DNA of 64,000 nucleotides from Bacteroidales bacterium (GCA_028689615.1 JAQVCV010000005.1:1-64000); one strand, 5' to 3'; counted from the stretch's first letter, positions 38,204 to 49,630 are shown. A program made the numbers and translations. Notes: generated by a model from the sequence alone, not told the origin.

Positions 38204-39265
38204 ATGAAAACACATGGGATAACCCTTTCCATTTTTCTATTAACAGCCTTTCATCTTATTGGCCAGAATGAAAACACCGTATCGGGAAAATACGATTTCG
38301 TGGCTGGTGAAAAAATCATCTTCTTTGATGACTTTGGCGCTGAACCCGTTGGTGAATTCCCTGCCAAATGGAACTCGAATATTGGAGGCGATATTGTTAC
38401 TGCAACCGCCAACAATGGCAAATGGCTCAGGATGAAAGCTCAGGGCGGCAACTACATTCCCGAACTCGATTTGAAATTTCCCGAGAATGTGACGATTGAA
38501 TTTGATGTATTTACAACCGATGATGTGGATTTTAAGACCACCTTTTATTCGGAGGAGCAATACGATTTAAATGCTTATGGCGTACCAGGCGAGGCTGGGT
38601 CAGAAGTCACTTTCACCAACGGCACAGTAGAATTCAGTTCGTATTCGACTGACGAAAGCAATTCAGGAAAAGAGATCCTCTCATCCAACGAGCAATTTCT
38701 AATTCCTGTAAATCGAGTGACTCACGTGGCCATTTGGATTCAAAAAAGCAGATACAGATTGTATCTGGCCACAAACAAAGTTTTCGACATCCCCAAAGGG
38801 GTTTTCCAGAATTATGTCTATAACCGGTTTAGATTTGAAACATCAAATTCACCCTCTGATGTTTTAATCAGCAATTTTAAAATTGCAGTCGGAACTCCCG
38901 ACACCAGAAACCAACTGACAACCACCGGCAGATTTTCCACAACCGGAATTCTGTTCGATGTAAATTCTGACAAAATCAAACCTGAGTCGCATGCCTGCAT
39001 CAAAGAAATTGCACAAATTCTGAAAGAGAATTCAGGAATTAAAGTAAAGGTGGTTGGACATACCGACAGCGATGGAGATGCCGCCAAAAACATCGAATTG
39101 TCGAAACGCAGAGCTGAATCTGTAAAAAAATATCTCGGAAGTGTGTTTGGTGTTGATACAACGATGATAACCACCGACGGCAAAGGAGAATCCGAACCCT
39201 TGTCGGACAATAAAACACCCGAGGGGAAAGCACAAAACAGGCGAGTGGAATTTATCAAAGAATAA
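38204..39265 (+). CDS. OmpA family protein
   Basis: C-terminal IKVKVVGHTDSDGDAAKNIELSKRRAESVKKYL...GKAQNRRVEF. Confidence 0.9.
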   Translation: MKTHGITLSIFLLTAFHLIGQNENTVSGKYDFVAGEKIIFFDDFGAEPVGEFPAKWNSNIGGDIVTATANNGKWLRMKAQGGNYIPELDLKFPENVTIEFDVFTTDDVDFKTTFYSEEQYDLNAYGVPGEAGSEVTFTNGTVEFSSYSTDESNSGKEILSSNEQFLIPVNRVTHVAIWIQKSRYRLYLATNKVFDIPKGVFQNYVYNRFRFETSNSPSDVLISNFKIAVGTPDTRNQLTTTGRFSTTGILFDVNSDKIKPESHACIKEIAQILKENSGIKVKVVGHTDSDGDAAKNIELSKRRAESVKKYLGSVFGVDTTMITTDGKGESEPLSDNKTPEGKAQNRRVEFIKE

Positions 39266-39644
39266 TTGGCTTACAGCCAAAAATATAAAAATTTCAGCGG
39301 TTCAACTGTTTTCAACACAAAATCCGTTGAACCGCTGAAACAACCTTATTACCAAAAACATCCAAGGCATCGTGATGGCGCGTATGGCAATTCAACAGAT
39401 GTTATAAATTTTCTATTAAAAGCATCACTCACGTCAATAAACGCTTCATAGAGGCCACACAAAAACATTCTTTAGAAACGATAAAAGGCCTACAGCACTG
39501 CACAAACAACACAACAACGCCTTCATACAACTAACCGGCGGGCAACTCTTTTGCCCCCATCAGCACCCCCCCCTACCCTTTCGTTGAACTATTCTACAAC
39601 AGGTCTTGTTTAAACATGAGTTGTTTTTACAAGACTTATTATTT

Positions 39645-40559
39645 ATGAATATATTTAAAGAAATCACGATTCTTGCCACTGCCCTCTTTCTTTTCAATTC
39701 TGCAGCCCATTCTCAAGGATGCAGCGATGCAGGTTTTTGCACCATCAACAGCTTGAAGCCACACGGCGATGAAAGCGATCAACCACTTAACCACCAAATT
39801 AAAGTCGGCTTTTTTTCAGGTAAAGCCGACAACAACATCAACGTGTATGGAAACTACCTTGAATACAACCGCATTTTAACCAAACATTTTAGCCTCGATA
39901 CAAAACTAACAACCCTGGGGCAAACCGGAAACGGCATCTCGGTATTTGGCATCTCCGACCTGTTTGTTAATGGAAACTACAGCGTTGCAGATCATCTAAA
40001 CCTGACCCTTGGCGCCAAGATACCTTTAAGTGACGGGGGGCGTTCGCGTAACAACCTCGCTTTACCCATGGACTATCAGGCAAGCCTTGGAACATTCGAT
40101 TTAATTCTTGGAATTGGCTATCAGTTGGGGCGGCTGCAAATGGCTGTTGCAACACAACTTCCGCTCAATCAAAATAAAAATCAATTTACAGCCTCCCAAT
40201 ATCCGTCAGGCTCCAGTTTGACAACCTTCCAGCCCACTGCCAATTTCAAAAGGAGCGGTGATGTTCTTTTACGCTTATCTTACCCGATCACCATTACCCC
40301 CTCGTTTAGAATTACCCCCAGTGTTCTGCCTATCTACCACTTAGCCAACGACACCTACACATCAGAAACTGGAGTAGAAACAGAAATCACAGGATCTAAA
40401 GGACTAACATTCAACAGCAACATCTACTTTGATTACGAAATCAACCACCGCCACGCCCTGCAGCTAAACGTTTCAAAACCCTTTGTTGTTCGCGATGCCC
40501 GTCCCGACGGATTAACCCGAAGTTTTGTTGCCAATTTGGAGTACAAAATCAGGTTTTAG
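39645..40559 (+). CDS. outer-membrane beta-barrel-like hypothetical protein
   Basis: Signal peptide and alternating amphipathic strands, terminal aromatic ...LEYKIRF. Confidence 0.6.
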   Translation: MNIFKEITILATALFLFNSAAHSQGCSDAGFCTINSLKPHGDESDQPLNHQIKVGFFSGKADNNINVYGNYLEYNRILTKHFSLDTKLTTLGQTGNGISVFGISDLFVNGNYSVADHLNLTLGAKIPLSDGGRSRNNLALPMDYQASLGTFDLILGIGYQLGRLQMAVATQLPLNQNKNQFTASQYPSGSSLTTFQPTANFKRSGDVLLRLSYPITITPSFRITPSVLPIYHLANDTYTSETGVETEITGSKGLTFNSNIYFDYEINHRHALQLNVSKPFVVRDARPDGLTRSFVANLEYKIRF

Positions 40560-40772
40560 CAAGGCACGAGTTGAGCGAGGAGTAGATTTCAAGTAGAAAC
40601 ATGCGGCCTTACACCGATTGGCTCTTGAAAGAGAAAGGGGAAGAAAAGGCACAGAATCGAGACAGAGAGAAACAAAACAAGGACCTAGACGACACTCAGA
40701 AACAAGAAACAAGAAACCAGAAACCAGAAACCAGAAACAAGAAACAAGAAACAAGAAACAAGAAACCAGAAA

Positions 40773-42272
40773 CTAGCAACCAGAAACCTCCCCCCCCACC
40801 TGCTGACACCTGAGTTGTTCGATGGCCTCACCAATTCGTTTTATACCTTCTTCGATTTCCTGTTCGTTGGTTTTGCTGATGCTTATCCTGATTCGGAAAC
40901 CGGGTTGAGGTGTGTAATAGAAAATACTTCCGTCGGTAATGCGAACCCCGTGTTGTTGAAACCATTGCTCCACCTGTTCTGGAGGTTTCAAACCTATTTC
41001 AAGCCACAAAATAAAACCGCCTAAAGGCTCCTGCCAGGTAACGCAAGTAGCAGGCATCCATTTGCGCAAAGCTTTCAAGGCGGTTTTCATCCTTTTCCTG
41101 AAAATGCGCATCATACGTCGCAAATGCAATTCGTAATAACCTAATCGGCAAAACCGGTAGATCAAGGCCTGGCTCAGAGTATTGGAAGTGAGATCGGTCA
41201 TCATTTTCACAGCCGTTATCTGCCTGATGCAATCAGCCGGCGCAATCATCCAGCCTGTGCGCAAACCCGGGGCCAGCACTTTGGAGAAACTACCCAAATA
41301 GATCACATGATCGTGCCTGTCCATCGACTTAACAGGCAGATGCACCATCCCGAAATACTTCATCTCCTCCTCGATGCTGTCTTCAATCAAAACAATACGA
41401 TGCCGTTCGCACAAACTCAGCAACTCTTCCCTGCTGGCCTGCGACATGGTTGCCCCTGTGGGATTGTGAAAAGTTGGAATAACATAAACAAACTTCACCT
41501 TCCTGCTGACAACCACCCTTTGAAACGCCTCAACATCGAAGCCCGAAGAGGTTGATTCAAGCTCAACCACTTCAAGTCCATAAAAGCGAATCAACGGGAA
41601 CAACATGGCATAGGTAGGCGACTCCACAGCAATCACATCGCCCCGCCTGGCGAAGGTTTGGAAGATAAGTTGCAACGAATTTTGCGACCCATTGGTTATC
41701 AAAATATTATCGTCAGACGAATGAATGCTGTGCAACTTCATGTGTTTTCTGATTACCTGTCGAAGGGCCGGAAGTCCACGGGGCTGGTTGTATCCAAAAA
41801 CATTCAGTGCAGGATCGGCCAACACTTCTCTGAAACAACTGGCCACCAATTTGTGGTCGATTAACCGGGGATCGGGAACAAGGTGGTAAAAATCGATGAC
41901 CCCCGGCTGCGGGTCAGTCATCAATTGGGCATACCGATCAATTTCTTCAAAATCAACAAATTGATGGTTTTCAAACAACCCTTCTCCCACTTTTCTCAAC
42001 GGTTGTACCCCTTCGGATGTTTCAACACTCACCTTCCGGCGTCTGACACGTGTGTAGGAACCCTCGGTGCTTTCAAAATAACCAAGAGCCCACAACTCCT
42101 CATAAACCTTAACCACAGTGGAGCGGTTAACACCAAGCGAGGCCGACAACTGACGCGTAGAAGGCATCTGGTAACCTTCTTCGAGAAGTCCTTCTTCAAT
42201 CATCTCACGAATCTGACTTACCATCTGATCGAAGAGGGTAACACTGCTTTCCCTGTTAATTTGAAGCAACAT
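40773..42272 (-). CDS. MocR/PdxR-type transcriptional regulator (GntR HTH fused to aminotransferase)
   Basis: N-term wHTH GYQMPSTRQLSASLGVNRSTVVKVYEEL; FVYVIPTFHNPTGATMSQASRE; YLGSFSKVLAPGLRTGWM PLP-lysine motif. Confidence 0.92.
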   Translation of the reverse strand: MLLQINRESSVTLFDQMVSQIREMIEEGLLEEGYQMPSTRQLSASLGVNRSTVVKVYEELWALGYFESTEGSYTRVRRRKVSVETSEGVQPLRKVGEGLFENHQFVDFEEIDRYAQLMTDPQPGVIDFYHLVPDPRLIDHKLVASCFREVLADPALNVFGYNQPRGLPALRQVIRKHMKLHSIHSSDDNILITNGSQNSLQLIFQTFARRGDVIAVESPTYAMLFPLIRFYGLEVVELESTSSGFDVEAFQRVVVSRKVKFVYVIPTFHNPTGATMSQASREELLSLCERHRIVLIEDSIEEEMKYFGMVHLPVKSMDRHDHVIYLGSFSKVLAPGLRTGWMIAPADCIRQITAVKMMTDLTSNTLSQALIYRFCRLGYYELHLRRMMRIFRKRMKTALKALRKWMPATCVTWQEPLGGFILWLEIGLKPPEQVEQWFQQHGVRITDGSIFYYTPQPGFRIRISISKTNEQEIEEGIKRIGEAIEQLRCQQVGGEVSGC

Positions 42273-42814
42273 CTTGCAATCTTTTACTCAACATCTATAT
42301 CCTATGTCAGCTTTGCCCTGTCAAGGATGCTTTTATCGTGCAAAATTACTTGAAAACAACTTGGTAAACCGAAGAAATGCAAAAGAACTAAGAAACAATT
42401 TGTTGGAAATCGTTTCTCACTTATGCAACGCCTTTCCCCCGATGGGCTTCTGAAAAAACTCAAAACCTGAATCGCGGTTACCTTATAGGAATGCTTTTGC
42501 AAACCAAAGCTTAAAAGCGAAAAGCCGGTTGAATTACAACCTGACAAACAAGAGCTAACACCCTTTTAAAAAGAGAATCACGAGCTATACAGCCAGAATG
42601 ACTACTTTTCTCCTATAAATCCTTGTTAAAAACAGAACTGAACTTATGGATGATTCGCTGACTTGATTTTCAAATCTTCGAACTTGTGCACCCGCGCTTC
42701 GCGCTGGTGTTTTTTTTACCGCAAAGATCGCCAAGGTAGCTTCCCGCAAAGATCGCCAAGATGCCGGACAGATTTTTAATCCCGAATCGGCTATAATCAT
42801 GGTCGTTACTATTA

Positions 42815-43000
42815 TTAAAGCCTCTCGGGACGATGTTACCTTCGGTGAGAATAGTTCGTCCCGAGAGCGAAGCGACTATAGTCCCGAGAGCGAAGCGATT
42901 AGCTTCGCTGAGAATAGTTCGGGATTAGCTTCGCTGAGAATAGTTCGGGATTAGCTTCGCTGAGAATAGTTCGGGAAACCGCTTCTAGGTTAAAAGCTTC
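42815..43000. repeat. Dispersed repeat copy 3 (ttcgctgagaatagttcgggattagc units)
   Basis: Three consecutive agcttcgctgagaatagttcggga units; reverse complement of motifs in 37.8-38.0 kb. Confidence 0.85.
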
Positions 43001-43433
43001 ACATTTTAACCAACAAGCGGTAAAGATCGCTAAGGCACTTCGTGCTGACTGGACGTGCAATACCCGTCTGCATCTGCGTCCGATAGATGACGTAGGCATC
43101 TCAGCGTTCTTAAAACTGCCCGTCGAAAAATCTTAGCGTTCTTAGCGTCTTAACTTGGCGCTCTTAGCGATAAAAGAATACCCGACCGGCAAATACATCT
43201 TCCTGTTAATCCTTGTTATAACAGACCTGAACTAACAGATAATCCGCCGGTTCGATTTTTATTCGTCTGTGTGTATAGGCGATTTCATGTATATTTGCAT
43301 TGGCTCTTATGCAGTTGCATCCTCACATGGCAACTGCACGAACACTCCTTATAATTGTAGTTAACAAATTGATCAGGTGGAGAATGGTTAAACCGGACAT
43401 TCCCGCCGCCTTTTCACCGGTTTCTCAGATCGC

Positions 43434-45509
43434 ATGATGACACTTACAGGATCGGCTCTTTACATTCCCCTTTGCCTGCTCGCCGGTGCAGCCTACGCTA
43501 CACTACTCTATTACAGCAACAAACGTCACCTGTTCTCCGCCCCGATCAGATGGACTGCCGCAATTGCGCGGTTTGTTGTTGTAACCGTTTTGTCGTTCCT
43601 TTTGCTGGCTCCGATGGTTAAAACAGAAAAGTTGAATGAAGAAAAACCAGTTCTGGTTCTGGCAATGGATAACAGCGAAAGTATGGTAAACTCGCCTGAT
43701 TCGGCGAAACTAAAAAGTGCAATTCCACAGGCTGTTGTCCTACTGGCCGAAAAACTCAACGACACCTACACCATCCAATTGGTGAGCTTTGGCCACGACG
43801 TAACCAATGGATTATCAACAAACTTTGATGAAGACATCACCGACTATTCCAGACTTTTCGGCGAAATGAACAACAGATTGGTTAACAACCGACAAAGCAC
43901 AGTAGTAGTATTTTCCGACGGTCTTGTCAACCGAGGATCTGATCCTTTGTTCGCAACAATTCATGCTCCTTACAGGATTTTCACGGTGGCCTGTGGCGAT
44001 TCCACACCACGCGACGACGTGTTTATCAAAAGTGTAAAAACCAACAAGGTTGGATTTACCAAATCAGAATTGCCCATCGAGGTAGTTGTGAACGCTGAAG
44101 GCTTAGCCGGAAAACGATGTCAACTCAAAGTAACCCTTGAAGGAGAGCCAACACAAACTACAGCTTTAACCATAACCAACAACCACTTTAGCTTGAGCAG
44201 TCTGCTGCGAATCACACCTGACAAAGCGGGATTAAAGAAAATTACAGCAGAACTTACCCCCATCGACCATGAATACAGCCCTGCCAACAACAAAATGGTA
44301 ACCTATGTTGAGGTGATGGAGAGCAGGCGAAAAATACTTCTGCTGGGAGCTGCACCACATCCCGATCTGGGAGCCATCAGACAGATTATCGAAACCGAGT
44401 ATCAATTCGAGGTTGACCTTCAATTGGCATCAAATACCCTGCCCACGCCATCTGATTACAACCTTGTGGTATTCCATCAACTTCCTTCAGCCAGATTTCC
44501 ATTGACCTCCTTCTTCAATCAACTCGACAAAGAAGGTATCCCTTCTTTTTTCATCATCGGAACCCTAACCAGCCTCGAAGCCTACAACAACCTGCTGCCC
44601 CCGGTTACTATAATGGGTTCTTCGGGATCGGTAAATGCAAACGCGCAACTCAACCCCCTGTTCTCCTTGTTTCAAACCGATCCGCAAACCGATGGAATGC
44701 TGCGAAACCTCCCGCCCCTTGTGGTCCCATTTGGTGAATACCGAACTTCGCAAGCTGCCGAAGTATTGATGAACCAGACCATTAACGGTATTGCCACCAA
44801 CCGGCCTCTCGTGGTGCTTGGCAATCGCGAAACTGCCCGGTGCGGGGTAATGGCCGGTGAAGGAATCTGGCTTCAGTACCTCACCCTGAAGATGCTGGAA
44901 TCCAATGCCTCGATGTATGAAACCATGATACTCAAAACCCTCAACTACCTCTCAATTCGAAAGCCAAAGGAGCGCTTCTCTGTAGAAACCGAAAAGACCA
45001 TCCAGCAATACGATCAGGCCTTGTTTGAAGCCACACTGCTCAACGAATCTTTCGAGACGGTAACCAATGCCGAGGTAACCATGGACCTGACGGACGAAGG
45101 GCAAAAAAACTACCCTTTCAAATTTACAAAGCAAAAATCGTCTTATATGCTGAATGCAGGCAGATTGGCGCCGGGCAAATACCAATATACAGCAACAGCA
45201 CTGACCGAAAAAGAACGGCATACTGCCACCGGGCAATTGGTGGTTTTACCTACAAACCTCGAGCAACAAAACCAAACAGCTGATAACAATCTTCTGCGAC
45301 GACTGGCCACAGAAAGAGGGGGCAGTATGTTGCCCCTTTCTGAAACCAACCTGCTGGCACAGCTGCTTAGCGATGGAAATCAGGCCAAACCTGTTGTTTA
45401 CACACAAGAAACCATTTCTGACCTTATTACCCTGCCGCTGGTATTTTTCTTGATTCTGATTCTCGCTGCAGGCGAATGGATTCTTCGGAGGTGGGGAGGA
45501 AGCTATTAG
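43434..45509 (+). CDS. membrane-anchored VWA-like domain protein
   Basis: N-terminal TM pair, VLVLAMDNSESMVNSPDS MIDAS-like, VVVFSDGLVNRGSDP, C-terminal TM. Confidence 0.7.
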   Translation: MMTLTGSALYIPLCLLAGAAYATLLYYSNKRHLFSAPIRWTAAIARFVVVTVLSFLLLAPMVKTEKLNEEKPVLVLAMDNSESMVNSPDSAKLKSAIPQAVVLLAEKLNDTYTIQLVSFGHDVTNGLSTNFDEDITDYSRLFGEMNNRLVNNRQSTVVVFSDGLVNRGSDPLFATIHAPYRIFTVACGDSTPRDDVFIKSVKTNKVGFTKSELPIEVVVNAEGLAGKRCQLKVTLEGEPTQTTALTITNNHFSLSSLLRITPDKAGLKKITAELTPIDHEYSPANNKMVTYVEVMESRRKILLLGAAPHPDLGAIRQIIETEYQFEVDLQLASNTLPTPSDYNLVVFHQLPSARFPLTSFFNQLDKEGIPSFFIIGTLTSLEAYNNLLPPVTIMGSSGSVNANAQLNPLFSLFQTDPQTDGMLRNLPPLVVPFGEYRTSQAAEVLMNQTINGIATNRPLVVLGNRETARCGVMAGEGIWLQYLTLKMLESNASMYETMILKTLNYLSIRKPKERFSVETEKTIQQYDQALFEATLLNESFETVTNAEVTMDLTDEGQKNYPFKFTKQKSSYMLNAGRLAPGKYQYTATALTEKERHTATGQLVVLPTNLEQQNQTADNNLLRRLATERGGSMLPLSETNLLAQLLSDGNQAKPVVYTQETISDLITLPLVFFLILILAAGEWILRRWGGSY

Positions 45510-45673
45510 CCAGTAGCTAAGCAACAAACGCTGGTAAACAAAACATTTGCACAAAAAAAACTGCCACCAACCTCTTAAAGAAAGCGATCGGTGGCAGCAC
45601 TGCCGGAGTCTGGTTAATCAGAGCACCGCGAACGGTGGTTAGTAGAAGGCAAATGTAAGAAAATAGCTACAAC

Positions 45674-46063
45674 CTATGCAAGCAATTTTTTCACTTCTGC
45701 CAATAAAGTTTGAGGTTGGACGGGCTTTTCGAGAAAAGCGTTCACAGGAAGCCATCTGGGATCTTTGGCCATCTCCTTCAGGTTGATGCCGGTGATGCTG
45801 TCAACACTTGTCAGCATAATGATAGGAAGTTTCTCGAATTCAGGATCTTTGCGTAATTCACGAGCCATTTCATAACCCTCCTGATCGGTATTCATCATAA
45901 CATCGAGGATGGCAAGATCGGGTTTTTCAGCACGTGCCTTGGCGAATCCTTCATATTTATCGCCGGCTGTTACCACTTTATATCCCTCTTTTTCGAGGAT
46001 AGCTTTCTGAATAAAGACGAAGTCAATATCGTCGTCAACCAACAGAATTTTATAGTCTTTCAT
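45674..46063 (-). CDS. response regulator receiver protein
   Basis: KILLVDDDIDFVF, LAILDVMM, PIIMLTSVD, FLEKPVQP. Confidence 0.9.
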   Translation of the reverse strand: MKDYKILLVDDDIDFVFIQKAILEKEGYKVVTAGDKYEGFAKARAEKPDLAILDVMMNTDQEGYEMARELRKDPEFEKLPIIMLTSVDSITGINLKEMAKDPRWLPVNAFLEKPVQPQTLLAEVKKLLA

Positions 46064-46149
46064 GGTTATTCGGTAAAAATAATTGAGTATGAGTTTCTTG
46101 ATAAAGCCACCAGTCGGTTGAGCCGACTGGCGGCAAATATACATTTAAA

Positions 46150-47943
46150 TTAGTACCGTTTACGGGCTTTGTAGTGAGTATGCAGCAATTCGTGCGATTT
46201 ATGACCGAGCGGCTCACCCAGGAATTCCTGGTAAATTTGTGCCACTTCCGGATTTTCGTGCGATTTGCGTATAGGCATACCTTCATCCTCGGCATAAATA
46301 GCTTCAGCTCTCTTCTGCCGAATTTCAGGATTGGTAGGTATGGGCTGTCCGCCGCCACCCAAACATCCGCCCGGGCAGGCCATCACTTCGATGAAGTGAT
46401 ACACGGCTTTTCCGTCTTTAACCGCCTGCATCAGTTCACGGGCATTGGCAAGTCCGTGAGCGATAGCGCATTTCAATTCAACACCTTCCAGGAAACTCCA
46501 TTCAGGTTTTGTTCCGGCAATAGTAACCGAAGCCTCTTTAATCCCTTCCATACCACGAACCGGGGTAATGTTGAGGTTCTCGAAAGGCACTTCCTTACCG
46601 GTAACTATCTCCCATGCTGTGCGCAGGGCTGCTTCCATCACCCCACCGGTGGCACCAAAAATAACGGCTGCGCCTGTCGAATCGCCCATGAAACGGTCGT
46701 ATTCTTCATCTTCCAGCTTCATAAACTCGATACCAGCTTGTTTAATCATGATAGCCAGTTCACGGGTAGTAAGCACGTAGTCAACATCCTGGTAACCGCT
46801 GTCGCGCATTTCCGGACGCTGAGCCTCGTATTTCTTCGCGGTGCAAGGCATGATTGAAACCGAAACGATATCCTTCGGGTTGATGTTTTTCCTTTGTGCA
46901 TAGTATGTTTTTACCAGGGCACCAAACATCTGTTGTGGCGATTTGCAGGTAGAAACATTGGGGAGGTATTCGGGGAATGTGTGTTCAATAAACTTAATCC
47001 AGCCCGGCGAGCAAGAGGTAGTCATGGGTATGGCCACTTTCTCGTCGTTGTCAACCAGGGCTTTTTTCAAGCGGGTAAGCAATTCAGTACCCTCTTCCAT
47101 GATGGTAAGGTCGGCAGTAAAATCGGTATCGAGCACCGAATTGAAGCCCAGGCGACGCAATGCAGCCACCATTTTGCCTGTTACCCTCTCGCCCGGATCA
47201 AATCCAAGTTCTTCGCCAAGAGCAACCCTAACGGCAGGAGCTGTCTGAACAGCAACATGTTTTGACGGATCGTAGATAGCGTTCCAAACCTCATCAAGGT
47301 AGTTTCGTTCAACCAATGCACCAGTCGGGCAACGGTTGATACACTGTCCGCAGTTGGTGCAAACCACCTCGTGCATGGGTTTGTCGTAAAAACTCGAAAT
47401 TTTCATTTCATGACCCTTGTTGGCTACAGCCAGAGCGTTCACACCTTGCAATTCGGCGCAAGTACGCACGCAACGCTGGCAGCGGATACATTTCGAGTCG
47501 TCTTTCATGATAGATGGCGACGACTGGTCGATTGTGAAATGTTTTTCGGGAACAAGATCAAGATACATCTGGTTTCCGGTGCGGTATTCGTTGGCCAAAT
47601 CCTGCAATTCGCAGTTGCCATTTTTGTAACACTTGGTGCAATCGGCATTGTGCTCTGACAAGAGCAATTCAATGATGTTTTTACGTGCCTGGCGAACCTT
47701 CATGCTGTTGGTAAGAATTTGCATGTTTTCGCGAACAGGCACGGCGCATGAGGCTTGCAGCGTGCGCATACCAACCTGTTCTACCACGCACACGCGGCAA
47801 TTGCCGGCAATGCACAAATCTTCGTGGTAACAAAGGGTCGGAATCCTGATATTCAGTTTTCGGGCGGCAGCCAAAATGGTGGTGCCCTCTTCTACTGTAA
47901 CGGGGATATTATTAATGGTGAGATTGATCATTTTTTGTGTCAT
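46150..47943 (-). CDS. [FeFe]-hydrogenase catalytic subunit, HndD/HydA-like (TSCSPGW L1 variant)
   Basis: TSCSPGW, MPCTAKKYEA, EVMACPGGCLGGGGQP H-cluster motifs; N-terminal 2Fe-2S and 4Fe-4S domains. Confidence 0.9.
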   Translation of the reverse strand: MTQKMINLTINNIPVTVEEGTTILAAARKLNIRIPTLCYHEDLCIAGNCRVCVVEQVGMRTLQASCAVPVRENMQILTNSMKVRQARKNIIELLLSEHNADCTKCYKNGNCELQDLANEYRTGNQMYLDLVPEKHFTIDQSSPSIMKDDSKCIRCQRCVRTCAELQGVNALAVANKGHEMKISSFYDKPMHEVVCTNCGQCINRCPTGALVERNYLDEVWNAIYDPSKHVAVQTAPAVRVALGEELGFDPGERVTGKMVAALRRLGFNSVLDTDFTADLTIMEEGTELLTRLKKALVDNDEKVAIPMTTSCSPGWIKFIEHTFPEYLPNVSTCKSPQQMFGALVKTYYAQRKNINPKDIVSVSIMPCTAKKYEAQRPEMRDSGYQDVDYVLTTRELAIMIKQAGIEFMKLEDEEYDRFMGDSTGAAVIFGATGGVMEAALRTAWEIVTGKEVPFENLNITPVRGMEGIKEASVTIAGTKPEWSFLEGVELKCAIAHGLANARELMQAVKDGKAVYHFIEVMACPGGCLGGGGQPIPTNPEIRQKRAEAIYAEDEGMPIRKSHENPEVAQIYQEFLGEPLGHKSHELLHTHYKARKRY

Positions 47944-47967
47944 TTCTCAGTCTCCTTGATTTTTAGG

Positions 47968-49131
47968 TTAGTAAACTATTTCTTCTCTGAAATTTTCAAC
48001 AATCGAAACGAAGGCATTACCAACCGACTGTCCAAGGCCGCATTTGGATGCGTAGCGCATGGTTTCGGCCAATTTCACCAACTCGTCGAGGTAGGTTGCA
48101 GGGCGTTCTCTGCGCTTCACTGCCATGATGCCTTTGAGCAATTGCTGGCAACCAACGCGGCATGGGGTACATTGCCCGCACGACTCTTCCTGGAAGAAAT
48201 CGAGGTAATTGTGCAGCACATTATACATGGATCGGGAACTGTTAAAAATTTTCATCGATCCACCAGTAGGGATTCCTTCGAAACCAATGATGGTTTCTTT
48301 GAACTTTTTGCGAGGGACGCAAAAACCGGATGCTCCACCTACCTGAACGGCTTTGGTATCGCCATCGCCAAACTCTTCAACAAAGTCGGCAAGTGACATT
48401 CCCAATTCCAACTCGAAAATTCCCTCTTTAGCGCAATCGCCCGAGATGGAAAAAAGTTTCATTCCACGGCTGCTGTCGGTTCCCAATTTCTTGTATTCCT
48501 GGTAACCGATTTCAGCAATAATAACGGTATTTACAAAGGTTTCCACATTGTTTACCACGGTAGGTTTTCCAAGGTATCCGTCGGTAACAGGGAAAGGGGG
48601 TTTGTTGCGGGGTTCACCGCGTTTGCCCTCCATTGATTCGATCAAAGCGGTTTCTTCGCCACACACATAAGCACCGCTGCCAAAGCGAAGAGCCAGTGTG
48701 AAATCGAGGCCGGCAGTTTTTAGTTCCTGATTCATGGCATCCATCATCTGCTGAAGTTTGGGAGCCAGGAAACGGTACTCGGCACGCAGGTATATAAATC
48801 CCTCGTTTGCACCAACAATATAGCCGCACAAAGCCATTCCTGTAAGCACTTTCCCAGCTACACGATCCAATATTTCACGATCTTTAAAGGTACCGGGTTC
48901 GCCCTCGTCGGCGTTGCAGATCACATATTTTTTATCGCCCTGAGCTTCTTTTGCCAGTTTCCACTTCAAACCGGTAAGAAAACCAGCGCCGCCGCGCCCC
49001 TTCAGCCCCGAGTCGATCAATTCGAGAATGAAGTCATCTTTATCTTTCGACATTATTTTCTTAATCAGGTCGATGCGATTGCTTTCAGGCCTGAAGATAT
49101 AGTCAACTCTTGATAGTTTATTCGATTCCAT
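47968..49131 (-). CDS. NuoF/HydB-like flavoprotein subunit, short form
   Basis: GLKGRGGAGFLTGLKWKLAKEAQGDKKYVICNADEGEPGTFKDR; ESCGQCTPCRVGCQQL; lacks C-terminal 2x[4Fe-4S] and N-terminal Trx-like domain. Confidence 0.9.
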   Translation of the reverse strand: MESNKLSRVDYIFRPESNRIDLIKKIMSKDKDDFILELIDSGLKGRGGAGFLTGLKWKLAKEAQGDKKYVICNADEGEPGTFKDREILDRVAGKVLTGMALCGYIVGANEGFIYLRAEYRFLAPKLQQMMDAMNQELKTAGLDFTLALRFGSGAYVCGEETALIESMEGKRGEPRNKPPFPVTDGYLGKPTVVNNVETFVNTVIIAEIGYQEYKKLGTDSSRGMKLFSISGDCAKEGIFELELGMSLADFVEEFGDGDTKAVQVGGASGFCVPRKKFKETIIGFEGIPTGGSMKIFNSSRSMYNVLHNYLDFFQEESCGQCTPCRVGCQQLLKGIMAVKRRERPATYLDELVKLAETMRYASKCGLGQSVGNAFVSIVENFREEIVY

Positions 49132-49165
49132 AGGTGAATGTATTTTTCAGTTATCGAAACTGGGT

Positions 49166-49630
49166 TTATTTATGCATGTAGCTTTCGATGATTTCAATAG
49201 CCTTACCGGAGGTGAGCTCGGTAAAAACTTCATTGTTGATGAGCATCGCGGGGCCTTTATGGCACCAGCCAAGGCAGTTGGTAGTGAGCAGGGTGAACTT
49301 TTTGTCGGGTGTGGTTTCGCCAACTTTAATTTTCAGAGTGTCCTCGATGGCGCGCAAGAGAGCCTCTTTGCCCTTCATGTCGCAAACAATGGTTTTGCAT
49401 ACCCTGATGATGAATTCACCCATTTCGCGGGTTTCGATAAAAGAATAAAAAGAAGCGGTGCCATACACTTCGGCAGCCGACAAATCGAGTTCCCTGGCTA
49501 CATTGACCATGGTTTCGTCGTTGATGTAACTCTTCACTTCTACAATTTCTTGCAGAATTGGCATCAGCGATTCACGGCTTCGACCGTGTTTGTCGGCAAG
49601 TTCTTTTACAAAGTTTTCTGTGTTCGACAT
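49166..49630 (-). CDS. NuoE/HydC-like [2Fe-2S] subunit
   Basis: AAEVYGTASFYSFIETREMGEFIIRVCKTIVC...TTNCLGWCHKGPAMLINNEVF. Confidence 0.88.
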   Translation of the reverse strand: MSNTENFVKELADKHGRSRESLMPILQEIVEVKSYINDETMVNVARELDLSAAEVYGTASFYSFIETREMGEFIIRVCKTIVCDMKGKEALLRAIEDTLKIKVGETTPDKKFTLLTTNCLGWCHKGPAMLINNEVFTELTSGKAIEIIESYMHK

